The notes: a model not told the origin generated them from the sequence alone. A DNA stretch of 64,000 bases from Rhexocercosporidium sp. MPI-PUGE-AT-0058 (GCA_020746875.1 JAGTJL010000001.1:2666001-2730000); one strand, 5' to 3'; shown: positions 1-11,605, numbered from the stretch's first letter. Numbers and translations are program-made.

Positions 1-1181
1 TTAAAAACGCTAAAATACCTCAATTAGGTAAGTGTTTAATTTAAGTTACTATTATTATTAAACTAATATTAATATTAGATCAAAAGACTCGGTGGTCTTC
101 GACTTATAATATGCTTAAAGAGTTTATTAACCTTTGGCCGGCGATTAAATCAGTAATTATATCGTCGAATTCGAAATTCTTTCAAAAAAACAAACAAGCT
201 TTATTATTAAGAGATATCGATATAAGCAATTTAAAACAATGCTTACGAGTATTCGCTATATTCGTTAAAGTAACTACAAAATTACAAGCTGAGAAATACC
301 CAACTATATATTATATAATTCCGGAGATTTATAATATATATTTAAGATTAGAGAATATTCGGGATGAGTTTAATGTAAGTAATTTCTTTTAATTATATTA
401 TTTGTTATAATTTATACTAATATTATTAGGATATACTTTTCACCGACGCTATTAATAAAGGAATAGCTAAACTCCGGAAATACTTTCCTAAACAAGGAAT
501 ATCACAGAATAATAAAGCTTTATATTTAGCTTTAATTCTTGATCCAAGAATAAAAAGAGACGGATTAGAGCTTATAGGATTATCACGTGGGCAAAGTACT
601 GATATATATAATCGCTTATATTCAGAATTTCAAGTGTAAGTTATTATTTTACCTTTTTATACTTAATAAAATTAACTTAATTTATTAGTTACAAAGCCGA
701 TTATATTGCTACTCAATTACCTATCAACGAAGCTCAAGGTTTAGCTTTAAATAATAATATTATCGACGACGATTTAGATATATATCTTGAAGAAGAAGAA
801 GATTTAGACGAATTAAGTCGATATTTAGAAGAGAAAAGAGCCTCTCGACAAGTAAGTTCTCTTATTCTCTTATTTTTTAAAGAATATTTACTAATATTAT
901 TTATTTAGACAAAACCTTTATCTTATTGGTTTATTAATAAAGATAAATACCCCGTATTATCTTTGTTAGCGAGATCCTATTTACAAATTCCGGCAACCTC
1001 GGCTTCTTCGGAACGATTTTTTAGTCAAGGAGCTAGAATTATAAATAAGGATCGAAATAGACTTAATAAAGATACTTTTGAGTATATAATTAGTCTTAAA
1101 AGTTGGGGGTTATTTAAAGAAAATTCGGATATTCAAGTTAATAATAATGAGGCAGTGGAGGATTATTTTGAAATTAATTAA
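1..1181 (+). CDS. hAT-family transposase, C-terminal part (5' cut by window edge)
   Basis: Five exons join in one open frame: 1-27, 79-374, 430-635, 689-851 and 909-1181. All four introns are GT-AG and AT-rich. The protein begins near 'PQLDQKTRWSSTYNML', a typical hAT motif downstream of the catalytic core, and ends with the hAT dimerisation domain ('PATSASSERFFSQGARI' near 980-1040, then 'LKSWG'). An acidic stretch (about 760-840) lies between them. There is no stop in about 320 codons, although the DNA is about 70% A/T, so this copy is not RIP-killed in the part visible. The N-terminal BED finger and the first catalytic residues lie outside the window. The AT-rich codon use is unlike the cellular genes further right. 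Confidence 0.85.
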
Positions 1182-1319
1182 GTAATATAATTAGTTTTAT
1201 TAGTTTTAAGTTATTATATAAATATATACATCGTTTCTTTATATAAGTTTATTAAATAATAATTTTACAGTTATTAAAAGTAAGGTAATTTACTTCCGCT
1301 TTAAAATACTAACTTAGGG

Positions 1320-1450
1320 TTATATATAATCAATGATTAATCATGATTAATCATAATTATTAATCAAATCAAATCATAATCAAGGTAAAAATCTATTAAT
1401 CAAATCAAATCAAATTAAATCATGATTAATTGATTATTAATTGATTAATA
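1320..1450. repeat. Self-complementary AATCA/TGATT short-repeat array at hAT 3' end
   Basis: About 130 bases are made almost entirely of the units 'aatcaaatca' and 'tgattaatca' in both orientations, so the array can fold on itself. It lies 140 bases beyond the hAT stop codon and is probably the subterminal region of that element. A different array (TAGAA units, 14954-15027) sits in the corresponding place outside the second hAT copy. Confidence 0.6.
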
Positions 1451-1524
1451 TGATTTTTTTTGGTTACGCTGTCTCGGAAAAGCTCTTCCACTGCAGAGAA
1501 AAAATAAGCTCCATTACACAGTTA

Positions 1525-1917
1525 TTAGGGGTAATACTCGCCATCAGCCTCATCTATGTACACATCTAGGCCGCATAGTTTAATCAATCCTTCTTTGGCA
1601 CCTGTATTATAACATGCTTGAATCTTGCTGCCGGATGTACGAAACATAATCTGCAACCCTCTTGTAACTTCTTCATCTTGAACATTAGTTCTCTTAAAGG
1701 CTTGATATATAATGTCGCAAAGACCGCAGTCTTTGCTTAAGTTTTTAATCTTGAAAATATCACCGTGGTGCTTGGCTTCGGATACTTTATAGTTGTTAAA
1801 TCTGTTATCATAGGTCTCGCCGTCGGATAGAACTTATTGTTTGTCTCGACATTGCGAAAGGCAGATGTTAAGCAGGTTAAGAAAGTCCACACTGTCACAT
1901 GTCGCGCAGAAGGGCAT
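1525..1917 (-). pseudogene. HET-protein-like N-terminal fragment (relic)
   Basis: Reading from ATG 1917, the frame gives 'MPFCATCDSVDFLNLLNIC', then an in-frame TAA after 23 codons, then about 105 more open codons. These include 'LSKDCGLCDIIYQAFKR' and 'GLIKLCGLDVYIDEADGEYY'. A short Cys-x-x-Cys opening followed about 45 residues later by a second 'CxxC' is the usual N-terminal layout of fungal heterokaryon-incompatibility proteins, ahead of the HET domain. The HET domain itself is absent. The single stop could derive from CAA by C-to-T. The family assignment rests on layout only. Confidence 0.45.
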
Positions 1918-2266
1918 TTTCGGATTCTATGAACAGCGATTAATATTGAAGGGGTCATTAAATAAATATGTTTATTTTCTTAAAGCAATAAAATTTTAAG
2001 ATTAAGGCTACTGCTGCCTAATTTAATACAAGTTCGATACAAAGGCAGGCTCGTAGCAAGCTTACCCTGCGCCCCCCCGCCGATCGGATTGTTAGAATAC
2101 GGAGAGCTGTTTTGACCTCTTTGGTACTCTGCAATGAGTCACGGGACTCTATCACATGATGATTGACTCATCTGTTTCCTTTGTTGCCTACTTCTGCCTA
2201 TTGCATGTGGATGCATATAAGCATCTGTAGTTACAGTCTTAGAACAGTAACTCTTCCGCTACCAAT

Positions 2267-2640
2267 TTACCAGAATGATTGGTGATCTGACCCGTGACCT
2301 GCTCTGTTAACAATCTCCCACTCTTCCGGGACCACCTTCTTGAATTCAAGATCGAACAGAGAGACGTCTAGATGCTCACCTACAATGCACAGCTTGCCGT
2401 CGTGGAAATACACATCAAGAATATCGGCGATATTGGGATGCTGAACCTGGGCCAGCACTCGAGCATCAGCAATGGTGTTGGTGAGAACGACTCACGGATG
2501 ACAGCAAGGTGGAGGCGATTCTTCCGATGGCATACAAGCGTGCCCAGTACCGATTCCGATCCCGATAGTATCGATACCGGAATCGATGCCTCAGGAATCA
2601 TGGACCAGCCTGTTAGCCGAGATAATCGGTTGCCCACAGA
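2267..2640 (-). pseudogene. Protein-kinase-like domain fragment (relic)
   Basis: One minus-strand frame from about 2490 reads 'LTNTIADARVLAQVQHPNIA' followed by 'DILDVYFHDGKLCIVGEHL', then 'DVSLFDLEF'. This matches the alpha-C to hinge part of a eukaryotic kinase fold (the HPNI element, then a hydrophobic strand and hinge). Just upstream, another frame gives 'ARLYAIGRIAST', resembling the strand with the ATP-binding Lys; the two are separated by a frameshift and a TGA. There is no catalytic loop or DFG. It resembles the degenerate kinase domains common in fungal accessory regions. Confidence 0.45.
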
Positions 2641-2825
2641 AACGCCCTAACATGTTTGCGTGAACAGATTCGTGGTATTCGAATTTCAATCTCTAGACTT
2701 ACAGCTTAAGACATTACTACTGAAGGTACAAAGTACATTAATATCGAGTCAAATTCAAGCAATCGATATTAAGAAGATACTGAACCAGGCTACCCGCTCC
2801 TGTCCGATACATAAACACAATACAA

Positions 2826-3986
2826 TCACAAGTAAGCCTTCACTTGTTCCTCACTCCACCCCCAGAACGCAGCGGCTATGCCCGTCCCACCTTCAGCTGC
2901 AGTCTTACTCCCTTCTGCAATGTCCTTCCGGAGATTGCCGATTCGACCCCATGGAATAACTGTTCTCGTCAGTTCTGTCCTCATAACGATAAACGATATA
3001 AGAAAACTCACTCCATGCACCATTCTTCTCCGGCGTGACGTCTGGGGAAAGGCCGGCAAACAACTCCGTATAAGCACCATGAATGGGGGTATAGAGCAGC
3101 CAACCAAGGAGTAACAACTGCCACCTAGGGGTATTTCTCTGCAAATCCGTCCTCAGATTTCCTGGGTTGAGAGCCTGCCACCAAAGTCAGCTTGGGATCT
3201 CCTATACAGGTCTGTAATTCTTGTTCAACATACCACGCTGATGACCCCTTGATTACCATACCGTTTGGCAAATTCCGTCGAATGGAATATATTGCCTGCT
3301 TTACTGATTCCATATTTATTCCACGTCGATTTATCGACGTTGTAATCTAGATTCCCCATATCTATCCCTCCCTCAGGAGAAAGGGTCTCAGCACCACTGG
3401 AACTCACCCATACAACCCTCACCGCGCCAGGAGCTGATTCTTTGGCGGACTTGAGCAGGACCGGAGTCAAAAGCTTCGTGAACAGGAACGGCGCAACGTT
3501 ATTCGTCCCGAGTTGCAACTCGTATCCTTGTTTCGTCTTGCTGCCATGCGGAGGTACCATCACGCCCGCATTATTCCACAGGACATCCAACCTCTGTTCC
3601 TTGCTCAGAAACTCCTCCGCTGATTTCTTGATTGTAGAGAGATCATCGAGGTCAAGATGGAGGTGGACCAATTCCCCTTTCGAGTTCGGGAAGGCTTCCT
3701 TGTGGATTCGATACTTGCAGCAGCCTTTTCAGACGATCGAGTTGCGACATAGACTTTGGCATTATGCGAGTAGAGGATTTGCGCAAGCTCTTTTCCAACC
3801 CCTGAGGAGGAGCCCGTCACAATAAAGACCTAGATATCCTGGTGAATTAGTATTCGTGGGACGGGTGTTTGCGCTGGTACACCATGGAAGAAGTAGAGTA
3901 CCACAAACCTTTCCGGCCTGATCCAGGAGATTCTTCTCCGTGAACCGAGCTGTGGGAGGGAAGGTTTGACTGTATGTATTGCCCAT
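2826..3986 (-). pseudogene. Short-chain dehydrogenase/reductase, four exons, one frameshift
   Basis: The exons are 3909-3986, 3234-3829, 3012-3174 and 2826-2959, with GT-AG introns at 3830-3908, 3175-3233 and 2960-3011. The protein is a classical NAD(P)-dependent SDR of the retinol-dehydrogenase/WW-oxidoreductase-like fungal group. It has the nucleotide-binding 'VTGSSSGVGKELA', 'NNAGVM', the 'WVSSSGAE' serine strand, the catalytic 'YGISKAG' (Tyr-x-x-x-Lys) and 'LNPGNLRT' after it. The C-terminus 'AAAFWGWSEEQVKAYL' is typical of the group. Near 3702 the frame must shift by one base (a missing base between 'SIES' and 'EAFPNSKGEL'), so the copy is broken unless this is a sequencing error. The substrate cannot be told. 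Confidence 0.8.
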
Positions 3987-4719
3987 TGCGTGCTATGTTT
4001 GATAGATGGATTGTAGATGCAAATCATGATCACAGAGGGCAGAATCAATAATCTAATATAGATCGAGCTGCCCCATAAAAATGACACCCATCTCATATTA
4101 CATTCCGCGGGTTTGTCCCTGCCGTTGCCACGACCGAGGCGCCATCGTTATGAATTGTGCTAGAGGACGACAGCTGGCCTTGGCCTATGTACTGTACGAT
4201 GGCCGGCGATAAGATTACTTTATCAGCATGTCCGTTCGGAGAGTCGGACTAGTGACGTCCAGAGGTGAATGTGCGTCAATTAGATTTTGAAGCCGAACTT
4301 TATAAATGTCCGGCTTAAAAGACGACGTATCATTCGTTGTCGTTAGTTCCATGCGTCAGAATAGTTGTGCAAATTTTCATAGCCTTCCCCTCAGGTCATG
4401 GGTTCTATTGCACTTGGACTAATTTATGCATAGTAGTTTTAAGCTTTTTGGGTGTTGGCCCTTGCCACCCAGTTTTGGATTTCAAGGTGCCGACAGTGGA
4501 CAATCCCCTTTCAATTGTATCCGCAGCAGCGCGTACTTTGAGGACCAAGCAGCCTCTCTAAAAGGTGTGCTAGGAAAGCAGAACAGGGTGGATGTTAGGG
4601 GAATCGCCGAAGAGTTGTCGTTGCTCGCTTCCTCAGTGTCCACTATAGAGCAGAGCGGAATCTGGATCCGCTACAACAAAATCTGAGCGAAGGCCTGAAT
4701 CGTTTACGGAGGTAGGAAC
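3987..4719. other. Intergenic, no recognised gene
   Basis: Only short overlapping frames are present, with no domain pattern or consistent splice structure. Part of the left side is presumably the promoter of the minus-strand dehydrogenase. Confidence 0.4.
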
Positions 4720-4810
4720 GAAAGAAGGTGGGGACCATCCAGCGATGAAGTGAGGCGTGGCTTACTGAATGCGGTAACGCGCACTTCGACTACCGCCGCT
4801 GTGGAGGATG
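4720..4810 (+). repeat. 3'-end remnant related to the LINE at 20-26 kb
   Basis: The stretch 'gatgaagtga', then 'gaatgcggta' and 'gcgcacttcg' recurs in the same order and spacing at 25811-25870, in the 3' untranslated tail of the large LINE. This copy therefore looks like a 5'-truncated remnant of the same family. No coding sequence remains. Confidence 0.55.
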
Positions 4811-5047
4811 AATTTGGGCGTCTGCATAAGATACCTTGGCACCATGGGCAATTTTATGCACCATTCGGTTGGACATCGTGCCGAGCCGAAGAAACTTGAA
4901 CGAGAATATGAAGTCTTTATCTGCGGAAAAATGCATAAAGCATTTCGGCGCCGGGGCATGCCGCTCGTATCCTGTAAGTATATCGTTTTGCGGGTAAATC
5001 AGAAACACGACTCGGTTATAAACACGACTGGCATATGGAGTACGTTA

Positions 5048-5298
5048 TAACGTAGGTGGTAAGCCAGCGGTTCTGGTAAACGAGCGGTTCCGTGCCCCAA
5101 TTACCCAATCAGAACGCTCAACTTGCGAAAATACTCCACGAAAACATTAATAACTCAACGAATTTTTCTTATAGAACTCTAAGAACAAAACAAAAGTTGC
5201 TGTTATTTCTTATATCTATCATTAAAGCTAGGTCACCTGCCTTAAATCGCAAACGGAACCGCTCGTTTACGGGAACCGCTGGCTTACCACCTACGTTA
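5048..5298. mobile_element. MITE with about 45-bp inverted repeats and TA target duplication
   Basis: The left end 'ta-acgtaggtggtaagcc' continues through the 'agcggtt' and 'gtaaacgagcggttcc' blocks. The right end at about 5253-5298 is its reverse complement with only a few mismatches. Both ends are bounded by TA. The length is 251 bp with no meaningful coding capacity. TA duplication and long terminal repeats point to mobilisation by a Tc1/mariner/pogo-type transposase in trans. Confidence 0.85.
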
Positions 5299-5439
5299 GC
5301 TTCTGTATGAATTGAAGTATCACCAGCGACTTTACAGCGTCTCTCCAGCTATTCTATTATGCTATAGTCACCTCAGCGTGCCAGTTGATCATTACAAGGA
5401 GTCTTATTATGCACATACAGTGCCAGTAATCCATACATT

Positions 5440-5640
5440 TAATTCTCAAGCAAGCCGGGGGGTCCTGGCCACGCCACAGGAGAGACAAAGCAGGATTTAC
5501 AAGAGCGTGGAATTATTGTTATTTTTTGGCCTCCCTTCTCTCCTGATTTGAACCCAATTTAGAGGGTATAGCATATCCGTGCGCGTTTAGAAACTCTACG
5601 CTCCTCGGAGCTTCGCGTCCGTTTGGGGCCATGTTGTACA
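5440..5640 (+). pseudogene. Tc1/mariner transposase C-terminal fragment
   Basis: A plus-strand frame reads 'GGPGHATGETKQDLQERGI', then 'FWPPFSPDLNPI', then a TAG where Glu is expected, then 'RV*HIRARLETL'. 'PPFSPDLNPIE' is the signature around the third catalytic acidic residue of Tc1/mariner transposases, and 'GHA' precedes it at the usual distance. The first catalytic Asp region is not recognisable, and two stops lie within 'NPI*RV*H'. It sits 140 bases from a MITE with TA ends. Confidence 0.75.
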
Positions 5641-5649
5641 ATGTCTAGC

Positions 5650-6509
5650 TGATGTTGGTTGGATCGGAGAAGCGACAGTCTTTCCGGAGGAATACTTCTC
5701 TTGAGCATCATCCTGACTTGCTATATCGTTATGATGAAGGGGAGGCTGACCGTTGAGGTTCGCCGGATGCTGAGAATCACCACGGGCCCGCCCGTCTCCA
5801 GAGTCGTCTGCTGCGTCGACATAAGCTTGGAATAAAGGACGACCTCCATAGCTGGTCTCTTGTGTCACGACTGGCGGGCTTTGATCGTGGGTGCCGTCGG
5901 GGCCGTCAGGGTCCTCTTGTATGACATGCTAAGGGATTAAGGTTACCAGGCTCTTCGCCAGGTGTGGAGGTAGGAGCTCGGTCGTGGGATGTTCCGAACG
6001 GCTGCCGCGACTTCACGATAAGTAGCGGGGTGGCTTTCAATATAGCTGACCAGATATTGCACTACCCATGAGACATTAGAAGATACCATCAAGTAAGATA
6101 GATCAGCGAAGTGAACGATTCTTAACCTGATCCACGTCTGAGTTCAAGTCTAATCGAGCTCCGAAGTAACATGCGGCATCTCTCAACCTGGTTTTTGGGG
6201 TCGTCGGGGTGCTGCGGATAACGGGCAGTCAATGCCATAGATGTGAAGAGTTGGAGGTGTGTAAGCGATTCGCACTTTCTCCCCACCCCCCTTCCGTTCC
6301 TGCGCCTCTAGCGGCACTCCCGAACCGATATCACGTTGGCACCTGCCTGAGGTTTAGCCGACTTCCCCAGCTGCTGACTTAACGGCGCCTTAAATGTCTA
6401 ATCCTCTTTGTGATTTCTTCACTAATACACGACCGCTGCCTTCAAACTCCTGGCAATTTGTGGAAGCATGTCATAAATATACGCCAGGATTCTACAGTAT
6501 TACGAGGAG
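5650..6509. other. Intergenic, no recognised gene
   Basis: Short frames on both strands lack domain signatures. The right-hand 150 bases probably include the promoter of the BTB gene. Confidence 0.35.
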
Positions 6510-7195
6510 ATGGATGCACTTTGGCATCGAACGTGGCCAGAGATGGCGGAGCTACACGTTTTTGACCCAGAAGGCGACATGCTTTTGATACTCGAACGTT
6601 ATCAGGAGGATGACTTGGCTCCATCCGACGCGGCACCTCCACTATCGGCAGATGTCTCAGATTGGCCTGAGCCTGAACCGGAGTCTGTACGATGCGAGTC
6701 TCGAGCAGAGACCGCCAAAGCTGAAGTGGATGGCCTGAGGAAGCCAGAAACTTCCTTGTCTACTTGCTTACCCAGGCGGAGTCGAAACCAAGGGTTGAAA
6801 AGGTTCAAATGCGAGTCTCATCAAAGCATCTTATCTTCGCATCGCCGACTTTTCGAACTAGTCTAGGCTCTGATACATACTCCGAAGGTCGAACTCTTCA
6901 AAATGAAGGTAACCTTGTTATCCCTCTGCCTGATGAGGACCCAGATGCAATGATCATTCTCTTGAATATTTTCCATGGACTGTCAAGTAAAGTCCCTCGT
7001 CGGGTCGACTTGAATATGTTGTGCAAAATCTCTATTGCTGTCAACCACCGGCAGATGCACGAGGCTGTTGGAATTTGGTCGGACACATGGATAGAAAACT
7101 TGAAGAGAGACAAGGGGTTGCCAAGCAGCTATACGCCTGATGCACTTCTCTCATGTAAGTACTTCGTTGTTGGGCTATCAAGAGGCAAGTTTTGA
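6510..7195 (+). CDS. BTB/POZ-domain protein, possibly 3'-truncated
   Basis: Exon 1 (6510-6686, starting MDALWHRTWPEM) and exon 2 (from 6776) are joined by an 89-nt GT-AG intron in phase 0. The product contains 'LHVFDPEGDMLLILE', then 'VQMRVSSKHLIFASPTFR', 'LPDEDPDAMIILLNIFHG' and 'LNMLCKISIAVNHRQMHEAV'. This is the fungal BTB fold, a protein-protein interaction module often without a known partner. Family members usually continue about 100 residues past the Cys/His segment. Here either the frame stops at 7195, or a donor at 7153 ('ctcatgtaagt') leads to an exon I cannot find before the next gene. The gene is convergent with the O-methyltransferase. Confidence 0.7.
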
Positions 7196-7255
7196 AAACA
7201 CGACAAAATGCTGGGCTTTCTCGTTCCACTCCCTGTCGTCGACCACCCAACTCCA

Positions 7256-8712
7256 TCACTCCTTCTGCATAGTCTCAATGACAGCCTCACTCCCACCCCG
7301 CTCATTCCTCCAAATCTTTATAATTTCGAGACCTATCCTCCCCAATAAGGTCCTCCACTGCATCTCCGTTCTTTCCATCGCATTGAAAAACGTCATCATC
7401 ATTATATCTAGCGACGCAGGTTGGAGGTCCACTCCCACATTAGGCAGGACCTGGTCGTTAATCAACAGACGCGAATAGCCTGGCTTCATCGCCTTCACGG
7501 TATTGCTGAGGAATTTCACACACTCCTCGTCAGGCCAGTCGTGACAGATAGCGCGGAATATGTAGAATTTCGCACCTGGAGGAAGTCAGAAGGGGAGAAG
7601 AGGAAGGGGACAGGAGGGAAAGGGAAATTTCTCACCGACAATGGGCTGCGGAGTGAAGAAATCATACTCCACCTTCTCTATCCCAACTAACGGACCCTTG
7701 ATCTGCCTCAACACCACCGGCAAATCCATCAACACCACTTTCCCAGGAATTTCAGGACATCTCTCCCGAAACAACTGAAGATCATGCCCGAGATTCCCTC
7801 CGACGTCCACGAGTGTCACGGCATCTTCAGCGATACTGAGATCGCTTACTTGCGTTGAGATGGGGAAGTAGTCGAGCCAGCGAGGACTTCCGTCTTTACG
7901 GCCACGCATGTAGACCGAGAAGTCTTGATGGAGAGATGGGCGCTCTTTTAGGAATGTCCAGAAATCGACGCCGGTGGCGTATTCTATTGCTGTTATTCCC
8001 GAGGGGAGGAAACCGTTTTCGCGGTAGTATTCTGGGAGTTTGGCGTAAGTGGGGATGAGCGTGTCGTGTCTGGATGGGTGTTAGTATACCAGCATCATGA
8101 CGTTGAGGATAGTGTGTGAAGGATGATTATCTGAGAGGGTTCAGACGGACGAACTTACTGGAATCGAACAGTGCCTGTCCATGCTACTGATGCGAGTGCT
8201 TCTGTTGTTGGGCTGGCGCGGTATTGCTCTTCGCCTGTTTCGTCGACGATATCCATTGCTGCGAGAACTCGCATTACTCGGACTGTAAGGGCTATCAGCT
8301 AGATCTCCTCTCTCAAACTTCCATGCTAAATTCAGACAGCATCGACGAAAACATGACACGGGAAACCTTACCAACCAACAGCTTATCAGCACCACATTTC
8401 ATCGCAAGCTCGTCGGCGCGCATCTGCTTCGCCTCGACGAGAGTAGGCGGTAGACCCATCTCAACTGCTAGTCTGACGATTGCATATTGTACTGGCTATT
8501 TTCTGTCAGAAATTCAGATCCGTAGCTGTCCATGGTTTTGCTTGACAGACCTGAAAATGGATTCTCTTCAACTGTTCAGCAGGAGATTCAGCGACACGGT
8601 TCAACTTTTGTATCGCTCGCATCAGCTGCAAATCATCGCCTCCTCCATTTCCAGATGCCACGGCTTCAGCAGCGATCTGCACTTGCCGGACTAGTTCGAG
8701 AAGACTCGCCAT
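7256..8712 (-). CDS. SAM-dependent O-methyltransferase (fungal secondary-metabolite type)
   Basis: Five exons read through without a break: 8551-8712, 8372-8495, 8159-8282, 7636-8069 and 7256-7575. The introns are 55-89 nt, and the third has a perfect TACTAAC branch site. The N-terminal part is the helical dimerisation/winged-helix region ('RVMRVLAAMDIVDETGEEQYR'). The Rossmann part has the SAM motif 'LVDVGGNLGHD' (DVGGxxGHD) and the catalytic-His motif 'ICHDWPDEE', then 'RLLINDQVLP'. About 387 residues is normal for the sterigmatocystin 8-O-methyltransferase-like family. It transfers a methyl group to a hydroxyl of a small aromatic or polyketide-type substrate, probably in the cytosol. The start at 8712 is chosen because no ATG precedes it in frame. 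The substrate is unknown. Confidence 0.88.
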
Positions 8713-9320
8713 ATCTCCAGATTCTCGAATTGCGAGCTTTTTTCTTGGTTGTGAGACGTGAGACACCTCAGGTGAAGTGACGTTGGATCAAATCTCAGGC
8801 TATATACTGACCAGTACATGCATTAACGCTACAGTCAAGCACTAGCTACAATCCCGCGTTGTCTTTGCTATGAGAGTATTTATGGCGGATAGGCCTGGTG
8901 CGAGTTTCGGGGTGTGTGGTTGGAGATGCATCATGCATCCGCACTTCCGGGTTACTTTCTCACTTTCCTGCTAGCTGCATTAGCAGAAGTTTCGAAACGT
9001 GGAAGGAGTCCGGTACTTTCCAGGCTTTTCGAGCTAATGAGCTGCTGAGGGGCTAGGGGAGTGTTTAATACTTCGAAGTATATTATGTGCACTTGAGTAA
9101 CACACAGCACTGTTTTACTCCTTGACGAATTCGTTCCTGTTACCATTCGTGCTCTTATTCTCGTCTACGACCTTTGCTCTTCATACCAGCCACTAAAATG
9201 AGATATGGCAACTGCTCTGCTACTGCATGTATTGTAGATTCTCACCCAAAATTACCCGATTTGCCAGCACGCCGAACCTTATTACGACACCAAAACTCTG
9301 TTGTATGCCAACCAACCCCA
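8713..9320. other. Intergenic between O-methyltransferase and desaturase relic
   Basis: No coding pattern is recognised. It holds the promoter of the minus-strand methyltransferase and the 3' flank of the desaturase. Confidence 0.35.
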
Positions 9321-10733
9321 CTAAACATTCTTCGTCAACATCTGACTGCGCTTCCAAGCTTCGACTTCCTGACCGCCTCTCAAAACACTTATCCTCATCG
9401 TTGAGAGCAGATTATGCGCTGCATTCAGATGGTTATAAACACCACCATTGAACATGGCCGTAGCATCCTTGCCAATAGCCGAAGTAATCAAAGCCTTCCC
9501 ACCAGGATGACCCTTCACAAACCCCCCGACATCGTGAATGGCCCCTCCAATTGCCACCAATGTCTCTCCCTCCCTCTCGTCACAAAGCCCTCCCAGTCAA
9601 TCAGCGGCAGCTTCTCCAACGGCACGCCCCAATTCAATTCAGCACGGTTCCGGTCAATCTTCTTCTGCACGCGACCCTTCTCGATTCCATTTCCGGGGAA
9701 GGTCTTCAGGTTGCTGGCTAGACCGAGCTGTTTCCAGAGGTAGATGCACCACTTCGTTGGGCCGTATTGGTGCCATTGGATGGCGTTGCGGTAATCGGAG
9801 GGGAATTCGTGGTGGAAGTTGTGGTACCCTTCGCCGAGGGTGACAAGGGCTGTGATAACGTGGTCACGGGGTGAGTTGCGGTCGTCGAAGGGCTGATCTC
9901 CTATCCCTATGGACCAATTCCATGTCAATACTTGCATTGCTTGGGTTGCAGAGGCAAGAGGAGTTTAAACTTACAATGAGCGAGCGAGTTCACGCAGAAT
10001 GTAGCTTGCTGAACGACCAAAAGTCTCAGTATACCAGCATATATTAGACCTCCTTTCAATCGCCCCAACCTAGCCCTGCGACGACACATGGGAACAGGGA
10101 CGACATTGACAGCGCGATGGTGACAAAATTCCGGTGCTGCCACATGACTACGGTATCATTGTTCAGGTCCGTTATATCTACACGTCTGATCCTCTGCGGG
10201 TCTTGCTTCAAAACCAATCCATCCCATGTGGGAATACAAAAGGCCTTTCTGGACTGAATATGGATCTTTGAGGGTATCAGTGTATCGGTGGTGGGCGCGG
10301 TGATTTCAAGTCCACCATCGTATTGAGCTTGAATGGCACCTCCTCCAAGAAGGGTGAGGATTATTTGGACGGGGAGTGTGGCGGTATGTGAGGTATGAGA
10401 CCAGAGTCTATGATAGCCTATTCGTTTTGTCAGTACTCAACCTCCGATAAACAACAGCCAGAAATTGCCATCAGATCTGTGAGGCTTACCAACAGTAATC
10501 CCCAACCCAGTCACGAAATAATACGCAAACGCCCAAATGGCAGTCTTCGTTAGCAGCGGGGTAGAAAAAGCTGGGTAGATCCCGAACAGCGGGATTCCTA
10601 CCACGAAGACGGCATTGATCCATGCGATATGCTCGTACCAATTTGCCCATGTGAAAGGCTGGTTTCCGATGTGTGTCTTCTTGAGAGTGGAACTTGGTCT
10701 GAAGCGTGACGTTGAGGCTGTTGATGGAGCCAT
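9321..10733 (-). pseudogene. Acyl-CoA delta-9 desaturase with cytochrome b5 tail, multiply frameshifted
   Basis: From ATG 10733 the frame gives 'MAPSTASTSRFRP' and the first membrane segments ('HIAWINAVFVVGIPLFGIYP'). An intron follows, then the first His box 'GYHRLWSHT'. The second box '[11 protein letters not shown]' is present near 10290 but in another frame and preceded by TGA. A further base insertion restores the frame at 'LKQDPQRI'. '[15 protein letters not shown]' and 'AGLGWGD' follow, then another one-base loss before '[14 protein letters not shown]'. After an intron, '[15 protein letters not shown]' and the third box '[19 protein letters not shown]' are intact. A shift near 9563 precedes the haem-binding cytochrome b5 part ('GHPGGKALI', '[11 protein letters not shown]'). 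The family (yeast Ole1-like) introduces the first double bond into stearoyl/palmitoyl-CoA at the ER. At least four indels and one stop make it non-functional. Confidence 0.88.
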
Positions 10734-11519
10734 AATCAAATCGTTGTGATCAAAACAAAAGGATCCACGTTATGCCAGCGAGAGAGAAAATCAAAATGAC
10801 TGCGATTGCAAATGGAAGTAGATGTAAAGAAATGAAATGGAGACAGCCGAATCACTTACACTTCTGGGAGACGAAGTTCTGTCTCATATACTCACCCGAA
10901 AACCCATCACGACTCCTTTGTCCGAAATGACGTTGAATTTTGTTGGGAGTTCAAACGCGACGCTTCTTCCAGGTTGCTTCTGTAGGGATGGGGATATATG
11001 GGGTCATTCGTCACGCTTTGAGACGTGGGTCGATTACGCCGCCTCGGCTGATGTCCTTCGTGGGAAAACAGTTCACAAATCGACCCATGAATGAGGTTAC
11101 CATGTGACGCCTCGGTTCATCTTATTTCAGGATGGTGATTTTTTAGGGTATTACGGAAAATAGAACTGGGAAGTGTCTCTCTTGAGAAATTTGCCAATGT
11201 TGAGTTGGGATGTCGGAAACGTGGAAATGTGGATGGATGTTCAGCTGAACGAGAACATGTGACAGGGTAAATTACAAAAGTAGATAGCCCAACAAGTTGC
11301 TAAGGGGGATATGTAAAAGAACTCAGTATGCTAGTCGCCCGATTGAGGTTGAAACGGATGACCTAGTTTAGTAAAAGTTAGGCATGGAGGGAGTGCAGTT
11401 TCCTCAAAACAAAAGATCATGTGATGCGAAATATGGCCTGCAAAATACCTACACTCTGACGGTCAAGTAAGAATGAATTGAATGTCCTTAGTAGGCTCAA
11501 GGAATAAGCGTTTAAGTTC
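10734..11519. other. Intergenic, no recognised gene
   Basis: This is the upstream region of the desaturase relic. An 85-codon plus-strand frame at 10837-11094 has no domain signature and is probably chance. Confidence 0.35.
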
Positions 11520-11584
11520 TTAATTATTATTATTATTATTATTCCTTTTAACGTCCTGTGTAAGTCGAAGACTATAGTAGGACG

Positions 11585-11605
11585 GCTGGGGCTGTGAGCC
11601 CCAGC
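11585..11605 (-). repeat. Perfect hairpin in the LINE 3' UTR
   Basis: The bases gctggggct and agccccagc form a 9-bp stem closed by a 3-nt loop (gtg). It lies about 105 bases downstream of the ORF2 stop and 42 bases before the (AAT)n tail, in element orientation. Some LINEs use a 3' UTR stem-loop for template recognition by their own reverse transcriptase. Confidence 0.6.

Noticed and set aside
1320..1450. CRISPR-like or centromeric repeat array
   Set aside because: The units are short, variable in length and self-complementary without unique spacers. A eukaryotic transposon end explains it better.
3605..3820. Separate small gene within the dehydrogenase
   Set aside because: It is the N-terminal half of the same SDR, split by a single missing base near 3702.
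5092..5310. Transposase remnant inside the MITE
   Set aside because: The 72-codon frame is mostly the inverted repeats themselves and contains no helix-turn-helix or DDE pattern.
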